Below are positions 1-7,083 of a stretch of 64,000 bases of DNA, piece by piece (position 1 is the stretch's first letter; every line of letters starts with the position of its first letter). A program made the translations under genes and the position numbers. The DNA is from Fibrobacter succinogenes. GTDB taxonomy: Bacteria > Fibrobacterota > Fibrobacteria > Fibrobacterales > Fibrobacteraceae. Under the pieces are notes generated by a model. The model ran no database searches and was not told where the DNA came from. It saw only the letters and a program-made list of their open reading frames with translations. Location of the stretch: NCBI GenBank assembly GCA_902762305.1, contig CACWNW010000004.1, positions 1-64,000 on the forward strand, read 5' to 3'.

Positions 1-1677
1 TTCGCTGTGCGTTCCGCGTTCGGCGATTTCGCCATCTTCGACAACGATAATCTGGTCGGCGTTCACCACGCTTGTAAGCCTGTGGGCGATCATCAGCACA
101 GTCTTGCCTGCGGCCAGTTTGTGCAATGCTTCTTGAATCAAGCGTTCGTTTTCGGGGTCAGCAAAGGCGGTCGCCTCGTCTAGCACCACGATGGGGGCGT
201 TCTTCAAGATAGCGCGCGCAAGCACCACTCGCTGCTGCTCGCCACCCGAAAGATAAGTTCCCTTGCTCCCGATAACGGTGTCGATACCGCCCGGCAGCTT
301 GTCAATGATTTCACGGCACTGCGCAAGGTCAAGAGCCTTGTTTACCTGCTCGAAAGTCGCATCGGGCATGCCGTAGCGAACGTTATCCAAAATGCTCATC
401 TTGAAAAGGCGCGTATTCTGGAACACGAACGAAACGTTCTTCATCAGTTCCTTCGGGTCAATCTGCTTTACGGAAACACCGCCAATAGTAATTTCGCCGC
501 TATCGACGTCGAAAAAGCGCGGCAGGAGCTTTGCGATTGTGCTCTTGCCTCCGCCCGATGGTCCGACAAGTGCGACCGTATGGCCTGCCGGCACCGAGAG
601 AGAAATATCGCTCAGCACCTGCTTGTCGGTATCGGGGTAGGTGAAATTCACATTCCGGAATTCCACATCATACTTTTTCATGGGAACGGGATTTGCGCAA
701 ATTTCCAGATCCTTGGTGCGGGCGATATCGTTGATACGGTCAACCGCGATTCCCGCCTGGTTCGTGGCATTGCTCAGGTACATGCTGCGCATTACGCACT
801 GCGAGAACAGCGGCGTCACCAACACGTAAATCATCATGTTTACAATGGTGAGTTTTACATCGCCGTCGTTACCGATGATGAGCGCTGCTGTCGGCACCAG
901 GAACAACACGAATCCGTTCACGAGAATCGTGTAGATGCAGTAAGGGACCTTCCAGTTGTTGGAATAGGCCGTCACCATCTTGTGGTAAGTCACGATGCTG
1001 TTGTAGAAACTCTTGAACGAAAAAATCGTCTGCTGGAAAACCTTGACTACGGGAATCCCGCGCACGTATTCCACCGCTTCGGAGTTCATCTCTTCGAGTG
1101 CCTGCATGTAGCGTTCCATGAACTTGGTTCCCCTGCGGCCAAGGGTGCCCAAAATGAACAAAGCGTATGCAATAGGCACCAAAGAGGCAAGGCCGAGTCG
1201 CCAATCGAAAACGAACATCATCACAAGCGCCACGATGGGAATCAAGATGGTGCCCGAAATATCGGGCATTTCGTGCGCGACGAAGGTGTGCGTAATTGCA
1301 GCATTGTCGTCAATAATCTTGCGGAGTTTGCCCGTCGGGTTCTTGTCGAAAAATCCAAGCGGCGCGCTCATCAGTTTTTTCATGGCGAATCGACGCAGGT
1401 CGCCTTCGAGCCTGAATGCTACCATGTGCGAGCAGGCGAGGGCCGCAAAGTAGAGCAATACGCTTGTGACCGAGGCGAGAACCGCTCCGATGGAGTAGTC
1501 GAAAATCTTGATGTTCGTCATGTCGCCGCCAGAGATAACCTCGCGGACAATGAGCCACATCAGTAAAAACGGCACGAGCCCCGCGATGGCGCTCAATGCC
1601 GAGAGAATCAAAGCTAGCGGGAACAACGGTTTTCGTGAACCCATGTATGCGTAGAGTTTTTTGAAAGTTAAGAACAT
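1..1677 (-). CDS. ABC transporter, fused permease-ATPase half-transporter (3' end missing)
   Basis: About 559 residues are present and the C-terminus runs off the window edge. The N-terminal half (residues 1-320) is a six-helix exporter-type membrane domain. The C-terminal half is the nucleotide-binding domain with Walker A GPSGGGKST, signature LSGGEQQRVVLARAI, Walker B IVVLDEATA and switch His in AHRLTS. This is the half-size architecture of the MsbA/IrtA/YbtP class, which works as a dimer, often with a second half-transporter encoded next door (here it would lie before position 1). It follows the AraC regulator gene on the same strand by about 120 bp, and a TonB receptor lies beyond. By analogy with YbtA-YbtPQ-type loci I infer import of a metal chelate, but the sequence alone does not give substrate or direction. 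Confidence 0.85.
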   Translation of the reverse strand, partial: MFLTFKKLYAYMGSRKPLFPLALILSALSAIAGLVPFLLMWLIVREVISGGDMTNIKIFDYSIGAVLASVTSVLLYFAALACSHMVAFRLEGDLRRFAMKKLMSAPLGFFDKNPTGKLRKIIDDNAAITHTFVAHEMPDISGTILIPIVALVMMFVFDWRLGLASLVPIAYALFILGTLGRRGTKFMERYMQALEEMNSEAVEYVRGIPVVKVFQQTIFSFKSFYNSIVTYHKMVTAYSNNWKVPYCIYTILVNGFVLFLVPTAALIIGNDGDVKLTIVNMMIYVLVTPLFSQCVMRSMYLSNATNQAGIAVDRINDIARTKDLEICANPVPMKKYDVEFRNVNFTYPDTDKQVLSDISLSVPAGHTVALVGPSGGGKSTIAKLLPRFFDVDSGEITIGGVSVKQIDPKELMKNVSFVFQNTRLFKMSILDNVRYGMPDATFEQVNKALDLAQCREIIDKLPGGIDTVIGSKGTYLSGGEQQRVVLARAILKNAPIVVLDEATAFADPENERLIQEALHKLAAGKTVLMIAHRLTSVVNADQIIVVEDGEIAERGTHSE

Positions 1678-1703
1678 AGTAGGTTGAGGTTGATGGTTAT
1701 GTC

Positions 1704-1724
1704 ATGCCCGATTTAGTCGGGCAT
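1704..1724. repeat. Perfect 8-bp hairpin of the TGTCATnCCCG repeat family
   Basis: ATGCCCGA-N5-TCGGGCAT, preceded by TGTC and followed by CTCC and a T-run. It matches the general plan of the dispersed hairpins at 1757-1790 and 27974-28004. It lies between the AraC and ABC genes and could act as a terminator in the plus direction, although no plus-strand gene ends here. Confidence 0.6.
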
Positions 1725-1756
1725 CTCCTTTTTATACTCAAAAAAATTTTTTGAAA

Positions 1757-1790
1757 AGGAGGTCCCCGCCTTCGCGGGGAAGACATTATG
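1757..1790 (-). terminator. GC-rich hairpin after the AraC regulator gene
   Basis: Minus-strand reading gives CCCCGC-GAAG-GCGGGG followed after a few bases by CTCCTTTT and more T-rich sequence, just past the AraC stop codon. It could end or attenuate AraC transcription before the ABC gene. It also belongs to the dispersed repeat family seen at 27974 and inside the coding region near 17.7 kb. Confidence 0.5.
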
Positions 1791-1800
1791 TTTTATAAAC

Positions 1801-2637
1801 TTAAGCTACATTCGTGAGTCTGTATTTTTTCCTGTATTCCTTCGGGGTCATGCCCATCACGTCCTGGAAGGCGTGCGCAAACTTGCTCCCGTTATTGTAA
1901 CCGACTTCGCCTGCAATCTCGAGAATCCCGCGGTCACTTTCGCGGAGTTCCTTGGCGGCGATTTTCATGCGCTCGCGGCGGGCGTAGGTAAATACCGGCA
2001 ATCCGAACACGTTCTTGAAGCAGAGTTTCATTGCGGTCACAGGCATGTCGAACTTGTCCGAAAGTTCGTCGATGGTCCAGTGATTGTCGATGTTTTCACA
2101 GATAAACGAACGGATGCAGTAAATCTTTTCAATCTGGAGCGAAGACAGGTTGCATTCGCGGCAAATGGATTCTCGCTGCGTATCCAGATTCTTCAAGGTG
2201 AGCAAAAGCTCCAAAATGGCGAGCTTGCCATATTCGGCTTGCGTGTTTTTCGACTTGTTCTCGATTTTTTCGAATGCGTTGGCCACTTCTTCCTTGGTGT
2301 GCACAATGAACGGTCGGCCCGGACGGCACATCTTTTGTGCAAGCATCTTGATGTCAATTTGGAACCCTGCAAAATGTTCGTGGATGTACTTTGCCGATTC
2401 CTCGTAGAACAAGATGCGGTCGCCACAGTAATCCGCGGAACGCGTCAGCGCCCCAGAGGTCCATGCGTCGTAAACCAGCATTTCTTCGGCATTCAACTGA
2501 TTGCAGGGGAGGGCCCCGCCGGCCCAACTGATTTGCCCCTTCCGGCAAAACTCAAGAACCAAAAGAGGATCCCTTTCAAGCGTTGTATGGTAGCATCCGA
2601 TTTTATGCAGCCATTCGATTCCGTTGATGTTTAGCAT
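1801..2637 (-). CDS. AraC/XylS-family transcriptional regulator
   Basis: 278 residues. The last 100 residues form two helix-turn-helix units typical of AraC DNA-binding domains; the second unit reads ILEIAGEVGYNNGSKFAHAF followed by GMTPKEYRKKY. The N-terminal 170 residues form a divergent sensor domain. I chose the ATG at 2637 because GAGGAAAG sits just upstream of it; an in-frame GTG at 2655 has no such site. The gene is divergent from a lipoprotein and TonB-receptor pair and upstream of an ABC transporter, the classic setting of PchR/YbtA-like siderophore regulators. It has a textbook promoter overlapped by a palindrome (2671-2725), suggesting autoregulation. Ligand unknown. Confidence 0.9.
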   Translation of the reverse strand: MLNINGIEWLHKIGCYHTTLERDPLLVLEFCRKGQISWAGGALPCNQLNAEEMLVYDAWTSGALTRSADYCGDRILFYEESAKYIHEHFAGFQIDIKMLAQKMCRPGRPFIVHTKEEVANAFEKIENKSKNTQAEYGKLAILELLLTLKNLDTQRESICRECNLSSLQIEKIYCIRSFICENIDNHWTIDELSDKFDMPVTAMKLCFKNVFGLPVFTYARRERMKIAAKELRESDRGILEIAGEVGYNNGSKFAHAFQDVMGMTPKEYRKKYRLTNVA

Positions 2638-2670
2638 TCTTTCCTCGTAAAACACTTTAGACTGGCGTTG

Positions 2671-2725
2671 TTAGTCTTGTCTTAAAAAGTAAGACAAATC
2701 TAACAAGCTGATAAAACTTTGTCAA
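2671..2725 (-). promoter_or_regulatory. AraC gene promoter overlapped by a 14-bp palindrome
   Basis: On the minus strand TTGACA (2725-2720) and TAGATT (2702-2697) are separated by exactly 17 bp. The -10 box lies in the outer part of a palindrome with arms TTAGTCTTGTCTTA (2671-2684) and TAAGACAAATCTAA (2690-2703), 12 of 14 positions paired. The predicted start point falls inside the dyad, the geometry of a repressor operator. Confidence 0.7.
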
Positions 2726-2770
2726 GGCTAATTTTATTTTGTGGATATAACTTTTTGACTACGGTTTTGC

Positions 2771-2839
2771 CTAAATGGAGTGAAAATGGGCTAATTGGAG
2801 TAATCTGTTCGGATTTTTATGCCCCCATTTGGAGTAGAA
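2771..2839 (+). promoter_or_regulatory. Three GGAGT direct repeats, candidate AraC operator
   Basis: CTAAATGGAGTGA (from 2771), CTAATTGGAGTAA (from 2791) and CATTTGGAGTAGAA (from 2826) repeat in one orientation upstream of the lipoprotein gene. The first two are 20 bp apart, two helical turns. The third continues a 30-bp block that is about three quarters identical to the block upstream of the TonB receptor at 4351-4380. AraC proteins often bind such direct repeats. Confidence 0.6.
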
Positions 2840-2916
2840 CGCCACGGAGGACATTTCTAAAATGCACCTGCAAATTCAAAAACGCGGGGTCCCCGCATCT
2901 CAATCAAGGAGTATAT

Positions 2917-4242
2917 ATGAAAACACGTTTTCTTGCGGCTCTTGCTGTATCGTTCAGCATGCTTGTCGCTTGCGGTGACGACAACTCTTCTTCTGCAAAC
3001 GGTGACGATGAAAAGGAACTTTCCTCCTCGTCGACCCAAAAGTCTAGCGACAGCAAGGACAAATCTAGCAGCAGCAAAGCCAAGTCCAGCAGCAGCAAGG
3101 ATAAATCCAGCAGTTCCAAGAAGGAAGACAAGAGCGAATACAAACGCGAATTCGCAACTTCGATTGCCTCGGGCGAAACGATGTTTATCGGCACGATGTC
3201 GCTGGACCACACCGGCGATTTGGGCAAGGACTACATTGAAGTTGGCACCCGTGCGGGCGTTGTCTATTACGATAATTCCCTGTTCATTGCTGACCTTGAC
3301 GTGGGCACCATTGCCCGTTACAGCCTTGACAAGAACAACAAGATTGGCGGCAAGACCGCGGAACTTTCGCTTGCTGGCGCATGGGCGAACCACATCTACT
3401 TTGTGAACGAAGAAAAGGCCTACTTGGGTGGCATGCTTGACTCGTTGCTCATCATCAACCCGAAGACCATGAAGCGTACAGGCGCGATTGACCTTTCTGA
3501 ATACAAGGGCGACGATGCTCTCGTAGTGAGCCCGGGTACTGGCGTGATTGTGGACGGTCGTCTCTATGTTGGCCTGTTGCAGAACGTGAGCGACTATGCT
3601 ACCGGTAATACGGCCCAGGTTGCGATTATTGACATCGAGAAGGATTCCGTGATTGCCGTGGCCGAAGATGACCGCGTTGCTGCTGTGGGCTCGCTTGACG
3701 ACTCCCAGAACCATGCGTTTATCGTTGCTGATGGCTATATCTACTGCTACAGTAACGCCTCCTGGGGCTATGCTCCGGGCCAGAAGGATGGTTTCGTCCG
3801 TATCAAGGTGGGCGAAACTGAGTTCGACAAGGATTACGTGTGGAATGTGTCGGATGAACTCGCAATCAAGGACATCACTGAGAAGGGCAATTTTAAGTAC
3901 CTTGGCGTGATCAGCCTGCCTCAGGGCGATGTCATCTATTCTTTCTTGAACGTGATGGTTGACTTGCAGAAGGTCTGGACCGATATGGACAGCTACCACA
4001 ATAACACGTGCAAGCCGGTTGAAATTGACCTTGCCAAGAAGACGATGAAGGCAACCCCGATTGGCTATTCCTCTAGCTGGGCAAGCTATGGCGTCTATGT
4101 CGAAGAAGACGGCAATGTCATTTTCGCGGTCTCGACCGAAGAGGATGGCAACGCCTACTTCCGTTATGACCCGAAGAAAGAAAAGGCCGAAAAGATCGCT
4201 ACGGTCGAGCCCATCCCGATGTGGATTGTGCCGCTCAAGTAA
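2917..4242 (+). CDS. Beta-propeller-like surface lipoprotein with Ser/Lys linker
   Basis: 441 residues. A lipoprotein signal peptide ends in the lipobox LVAC, followed by an acidic then Ser/Lys-rich linker (residues 20-75) with the SSSK repeats typical of Fibrobacter lipoproteins. The remaining 365 residues have repeated GxxxxDxxLFIADLD/GxxxYxxLLQ-type strands suggesting a beta-propeller, and resemble the DUF4374-like lipoproteins that accompany TonB receptors in FCB bacteria. That family link is my recollection and untested. Start chosen at the ATG after AAGGAG. The gene lies just before a TonB receptor and shares a promoter-proximal element with it, so I infer a surface accessory role in the same uptake pathway. 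Confidence 0.75.
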   Translation: MKTRFLAALAVSFSMLVACGDDNSSSANGDDEKELSSSSTQKSSDSKDKSSSSKAKSSSSKDKSSSSKKEDKSEYKREFATSIASGETMFIGTMSLDHTGDLGKDYIEVGTRAGVVYYDNSLFIADLDVGTIARYSLDKNNKIGGKTAELSLAGAWANHIYFVNEEKAYLGGMLDSLLIINPKTMKRTGAIDLSEYKGDDALVVSPGTGVIVDGRLYVGLLQNVSDYATGNTAQVAIIDIEKDSVIAVAEDDRVAAVGSLDDSQNHAFIVADGYIYCYSNASWGYAPGQKDGFVRIKVGETEFDKDYVWNVSDELAIKDITEKGNFKYLGVISLPQGDVIYSFLNVMVDLQKVWTDMDSYHNNTCKPVEIDLAKKTMKATPIGYSSSWASYGVYVEEDGNVIFAVSTEEDGNAYFRYDPKKEKAEKIATVEPIPMWIVPLK

Positions 4243-4295
4243 GCGAAATCGCCGCAAATCTGCGGTGTACTCTTTGTCCTCATAAACACGATGGT

Positions 4296-4330
4296 CCGTT
4301 CCCGCCTAACGGTGGGAGCGGATTTTTTTT
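4296..4330 (+). terminator. Rho-independent terminator between lipoprotein and receptor genes
   Basis: CCGTTCCCGCC-TAAC-GGTGGGAGCGG followed by A and eight T residues. The TonB receptor therefore probably uses its own promoter, consistent with the operator-like block just downstream. Confidence 0.75.
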
Positions 4331-4350
4331 GAAAACAGGACAAATCCATT

Positions 4351-4380
4351 CGGGTTTTTCAAGGCCCGTTTGGAGTAGAA
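4351..4380 (+). promoter_or_regulatory. Second copy of the TTTGGAGTAGAA element, upstream of the TonB receptor
   Basis: The block ends in TTTGGAGTAGAA (4369-4380), identical over those 12 bases to 2828-2839, and shares the CGGnTTTTT and CCC segments further upstream. It lies 33 bp before the receptor start codon. Candidate binding site for the adjacent AraC regulator. Confidence 0.55.
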
Positions 4381-4412
4381 TTTTTGCGTAAAAATTGCTC
4401 AATTGCGCTGCG

Positions 4413-6659
4413 ATGAAAAAGATGTTTTTTTACAAGGCGACAACGCTTGCAATTATTATGGTGGCGTTCGGTGCGATGGCGGCCCGCGCGCAGGATGACG
4501 AAATTACCTCGATAGATGATTTCCTGGAAGAATCTGCTCCGGAAAGCGCCTCGACAAATAACGACGAGAATGCAACGGCGTCCGTGCAAACAAGTACGTC
4601 GGACGTCACGCAGTTGGACGAACTTTCGGTAGAATCTGATGTAGAGGCAGAACAAGCCAAACAGGCCAAGAAGGCAGAATCTGTCGCGACGATTGACGCG
4701 GCCGAAATGCAGAATACCAGCAAGACCGTCTCGAAGGCTGTCAATTCCGCTTCGGGCGTGAAGGTGCGCAAGTCTGGCGGCATGGGAAGCGAAGGCAAGG
4801 TCAACATCCGCGGCATGGAAGGCAAGAATATCAAGGTGCTGGTGAATGGTGTTCCGGTCGAGACGCAGGGCAACTTGGGCCTCGACGACATTCCTATCGA
4901 CCAGATTGCAGATATAGAGATTTACAAGGGCTACGTCCCCGCGCGTTTTGCGACGGACGGAGCAGGCGGTGCCATCAATATCATTACCAAGAAGCGCCCT
5001 GCCAATTCGCTGGATGCGTCTTACAGCCTTTCGAGTTTCAATACGCACAAGGCGTCGGTAAGTGTGAGCCATGTAATCGACAGCATCATGGGAGGCTCAA
5101 GCCTGGAAGTTGGCGTGTCGGGCTATTTCAACCATTCCGACAACGATTATGAATTCACGTCTCCCTACATGAAGAGCTCTACGGGCAAGGACACGAGCGT
5201 CGTTCGTGACCATGACCATTATACTTCGTATAATGTGCAGGCCTTTGCAAATTTGATGAACGCTTGGTTCGACCAGATTTCGCTTGGCGCAAGCTACGGC
5301 GCGTTCGATAAGGAAATTCAGGGCGATGCGAACCGCATTGTGGAAGCGACTGCCGAAGGCTATAGTTTTGGCGCTACATTCGGATTGGATAAGAAGAATA
5401 TTTTCGTGAACGGCTTGAATTTCGGCAACCATTTTTCATTCGGTTATAACGAAAATAAGATTATCGATACGAGCCGTGTGCATTGCCGCAACTGGTACAG
5501 CTGCGATACCGCCAAGAAGAACGTGGGGGAGCTTTCTTCGATGGGACTCCCGAAACTTAGAACAGTACAGGCGTACGATTTTAACGATTTGCTGAATCTC
5601 GATTACCAGTTCTACAAGAATCAGGTTATTTACTGGAATACGCTTTTCAGGTATCATAAAGAAGATCCTGAAGATGACGTGGGTTCCGAAATGGTTGGCT
5701 TTAATACGGCAGGTTACCCGGGAAAGGCGATTTCTGTAACGACGGGCCTTTCGCTTGAAGATAATTTCTTTGATTCCAGGTTGCAGAACCTGCTGGGTTT
5801 CAAGTTTCATTACCTGACGGCCGATATTTCCAATACCTCCACAAGTATGATTCAGCAGGCCAAAGTAGAATCGAATGATTATACAGATTTTAGCTACGAC
5901 GAAAGCATTATGTTCCGCATCGTGAAGCCGCTCGCGGTCAAGGGCTCCTACCAGCATGCGGTGCGCTTGCCTACGCCCGAAGAACTCTTTGGCGATGGGG
6001 TGCGCGTGAGTGCAGCCACAAGCCTCAAGCCTGAAGAAGCGGACAATTTCAACGTCGGACTATCGCTTGATTTGCAGGAAATTCCGCTGGTGGCACGCTT
6101 CCGTTTTGATGGCGACGTTTTCTATTCCTACTACAAGAACCGCATCCATTATATGGGTACGGCGCAGATGTCGGTGCCGTACTTCAACATGGACCCGATT
6201 CGAGGCTGGGGCTACGAAGGCGACGTGAAACTCGATGTGAATGAATGGGTGCTGCTTGGGACGAACTGGACTTTCCAGGATTTGCGCAACATAGATTACA
6301 ATGCGAAGCAGGGCATTCTCGAAAATGCGATTATCCCGAATATCCCGCGATTCTTCATGAACTTCCTTGCCGAATTCCACATGGGCGATATATTCAATAA
6401 GAACGATTTTGTCAAGTTCTGGTGGGCCGCAAACTACACCGGGGAATACTATTATGGCTGGAAAGTCAGTTCTCGCCAGAGCAGGAAAATTGATGCCTCG
6501 TTCATGCAGGACCTAGGCGTAGAATACTCCGTGTGGGATAATAAACTCGCCTGGAGTTTTGAGGTCGACAATTTTATGGATGAAACTGTTTACGATAAGT
6601 ATGGCGAAAGTAAACCCGGTCGCACTTTTGCTACAAAAATCAGGTATAGTTTCAGGTAG
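4413..6659 (+). CDS. TonB-dependent outer membrane receptor
   Basis: 748 residues. An N-terminal signal peptide (cleavage likely near AARAQ) is followed by an acidic, low-complexity stretch, then a plug domain (about residues 85-200) with the diagnostic runs VNIRGMEGKNIKVLVNGVPV, DIPIDQIADIEIYKG and GGAINIITKK. The rest is a 22-strand-type barrel rich in aromatic-ended strands. The C-terminus FATKIRYSFR is a plausible last strand, although it ends in Arg rather than Phe. I prefer the ATG at 4413 (MKKMFF) because an upstream TTG would precede a poor leader. With the AraC regulator, lipoprotein and ABC transporter this makes a chelate-uptake locus; the substrate is not visible. Confidence 0.93.
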   Translation: MKKMFFYKATTLAIIMVAFGAMAARAQDDEITSIDDFLEESAPESASTNNDENATASVQTSTSDVTQLDELSVESDVEAEQAKQAKKAESVATIDAAEMQNTSKTVSKAVNSASGVKVRKSGGMGSEGKVNIRGMEGKNIKVLVNGVPVETQGNLGLDDIPIDQIADIEIYKGYVPARFATDGAGGAINIITKKRPANSLDASYSLSSFNTHKASVSVSHVIDSIMGGSSLEVGVSGYFNHSDNDYEFTSPYMKSSTGKDTSVVRDHDHYTSYNVQAFANLMNAWFDQISLGASYGAFDKEIQGDANRIVEATAEGYSFGATFGLDKKNIFVNGLNFGNHFSFGYNENKIIDTSRVHCRNWYSCDTAKKNVGELSSMGLPKLRTVQAYDFNDLLNLDYQFYKNQVIYWNTLFRYHKEDPEDDVGSEMVGFNTAGYPGKAISVTTGLSLEDNFFDSRLQNLLGFKFHYLTADISNTSTSMIQQAKVESNDYTDFSYDESIMFRIVKPLAVKGSYQHAVRLPTPEELFGDGVRVSAATSLKPEEADNFNVGLSLDLQEIPLVARFRFDGDVFYSYYKNRIHYMGTAQMSVPYFNMDPIRGWGYEGDVKLDVNEWVLLGTNWTFQDLRNIDYNAKQGILENAIIPNIPRFFMNFLAEFHMGDIFNKNDFVKFWWAANYTGEYYYGWKVSSRQSRKIDASFMQDLGVEYSVWDNKLAWSFEVDNFMDETVYDKYGESKPGRTFATKIRYSFR

Positions 6660-6668
6660 TTCAATCTA

Positions 6669-6740
6669 ACTAAGTTATTTGAACGGAAACTAAGTTGTGT
6701 AGCGTGAACTAAATTGGATTTTTGCAACAATGTTAGTTGC
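6669..6740 (+). promoter_or_regulatory. Three AACTAAGTT direct repeats upstream of the metal-ATPase pair
   Basis: AACTAAGTT at 6669, AACTAAGTT at 6689 and AACTAAATT at 6708, spaced 20 and 19 bp, then an inverted GCAAC-N7-GTTGC at 6724-6740. They lie 115-190 bp before the first gene of the metal-transport pair. The helical phasing suggests cooperative binding of a regulator; none is encoded nearby. Confidence 0.5.
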
Positions 6741-6855
6741 TTGGAAAGCTTATGGGACTTGGGTTTGAAGTCTGTTTGTTAATTTGTTTGTAAGTTGCTC
6801 TTTGATGAAATTTTAGGTAAATTTTTTAGCAAACATTCAACAAAAGGAGTAAACT

Positions 6856-7080
6856 ATGTCCGTATGGAAAAATGAAAAGTTCTGGTGTGTGGTGGCCGGT
6901 GTCGTTGGCCCGACAATCATCAAGAAGATTCTCAAGGCCCCGAAGACACGCGAATATGCGGTCAAGGGACTTGCCGAAGGCATGAAGATTACTGCCGACG
7001 CCAAGGCCGCCTTCCAGGATATGAAGGACGAAGCCGCAGACATCTGCAACGACGCGAAGAAAGAAGCAGAAGCGAAGTAA
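6856..7080 (+). CDS. Small membrane-associated protein paired with a metal P-type ATPase (DUF6110-like)
   Basis: 74 residues, preceded by AAAGGAG. An N-terminal hydrophobic segment (VVAGVVGPTIIKKIL) is followed by a charged, helical tail of the DAK/DEAA type. Length, layout and position directly before a heavy-metal P-type ATPase match proteins I know as DUF6110, which sit beside HMA_2-type ATPases. The assignment is from memory and the sequence similarity is modest. Its stop codon is only 3 bp from the ATPase start, so the two are surely co-transcribed. Function unknown; a regulatory or metal-delivery subunit is plausible. Confidence 0.65.
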   Translation: MSVWKNEKFWCVVAGVVGPTIIKKILKAPKTREYAVKGLAEGMKITADAKAAFQDMKDEAADICNDAKKEAEAK

Positions 7081-7083
7081 TCC

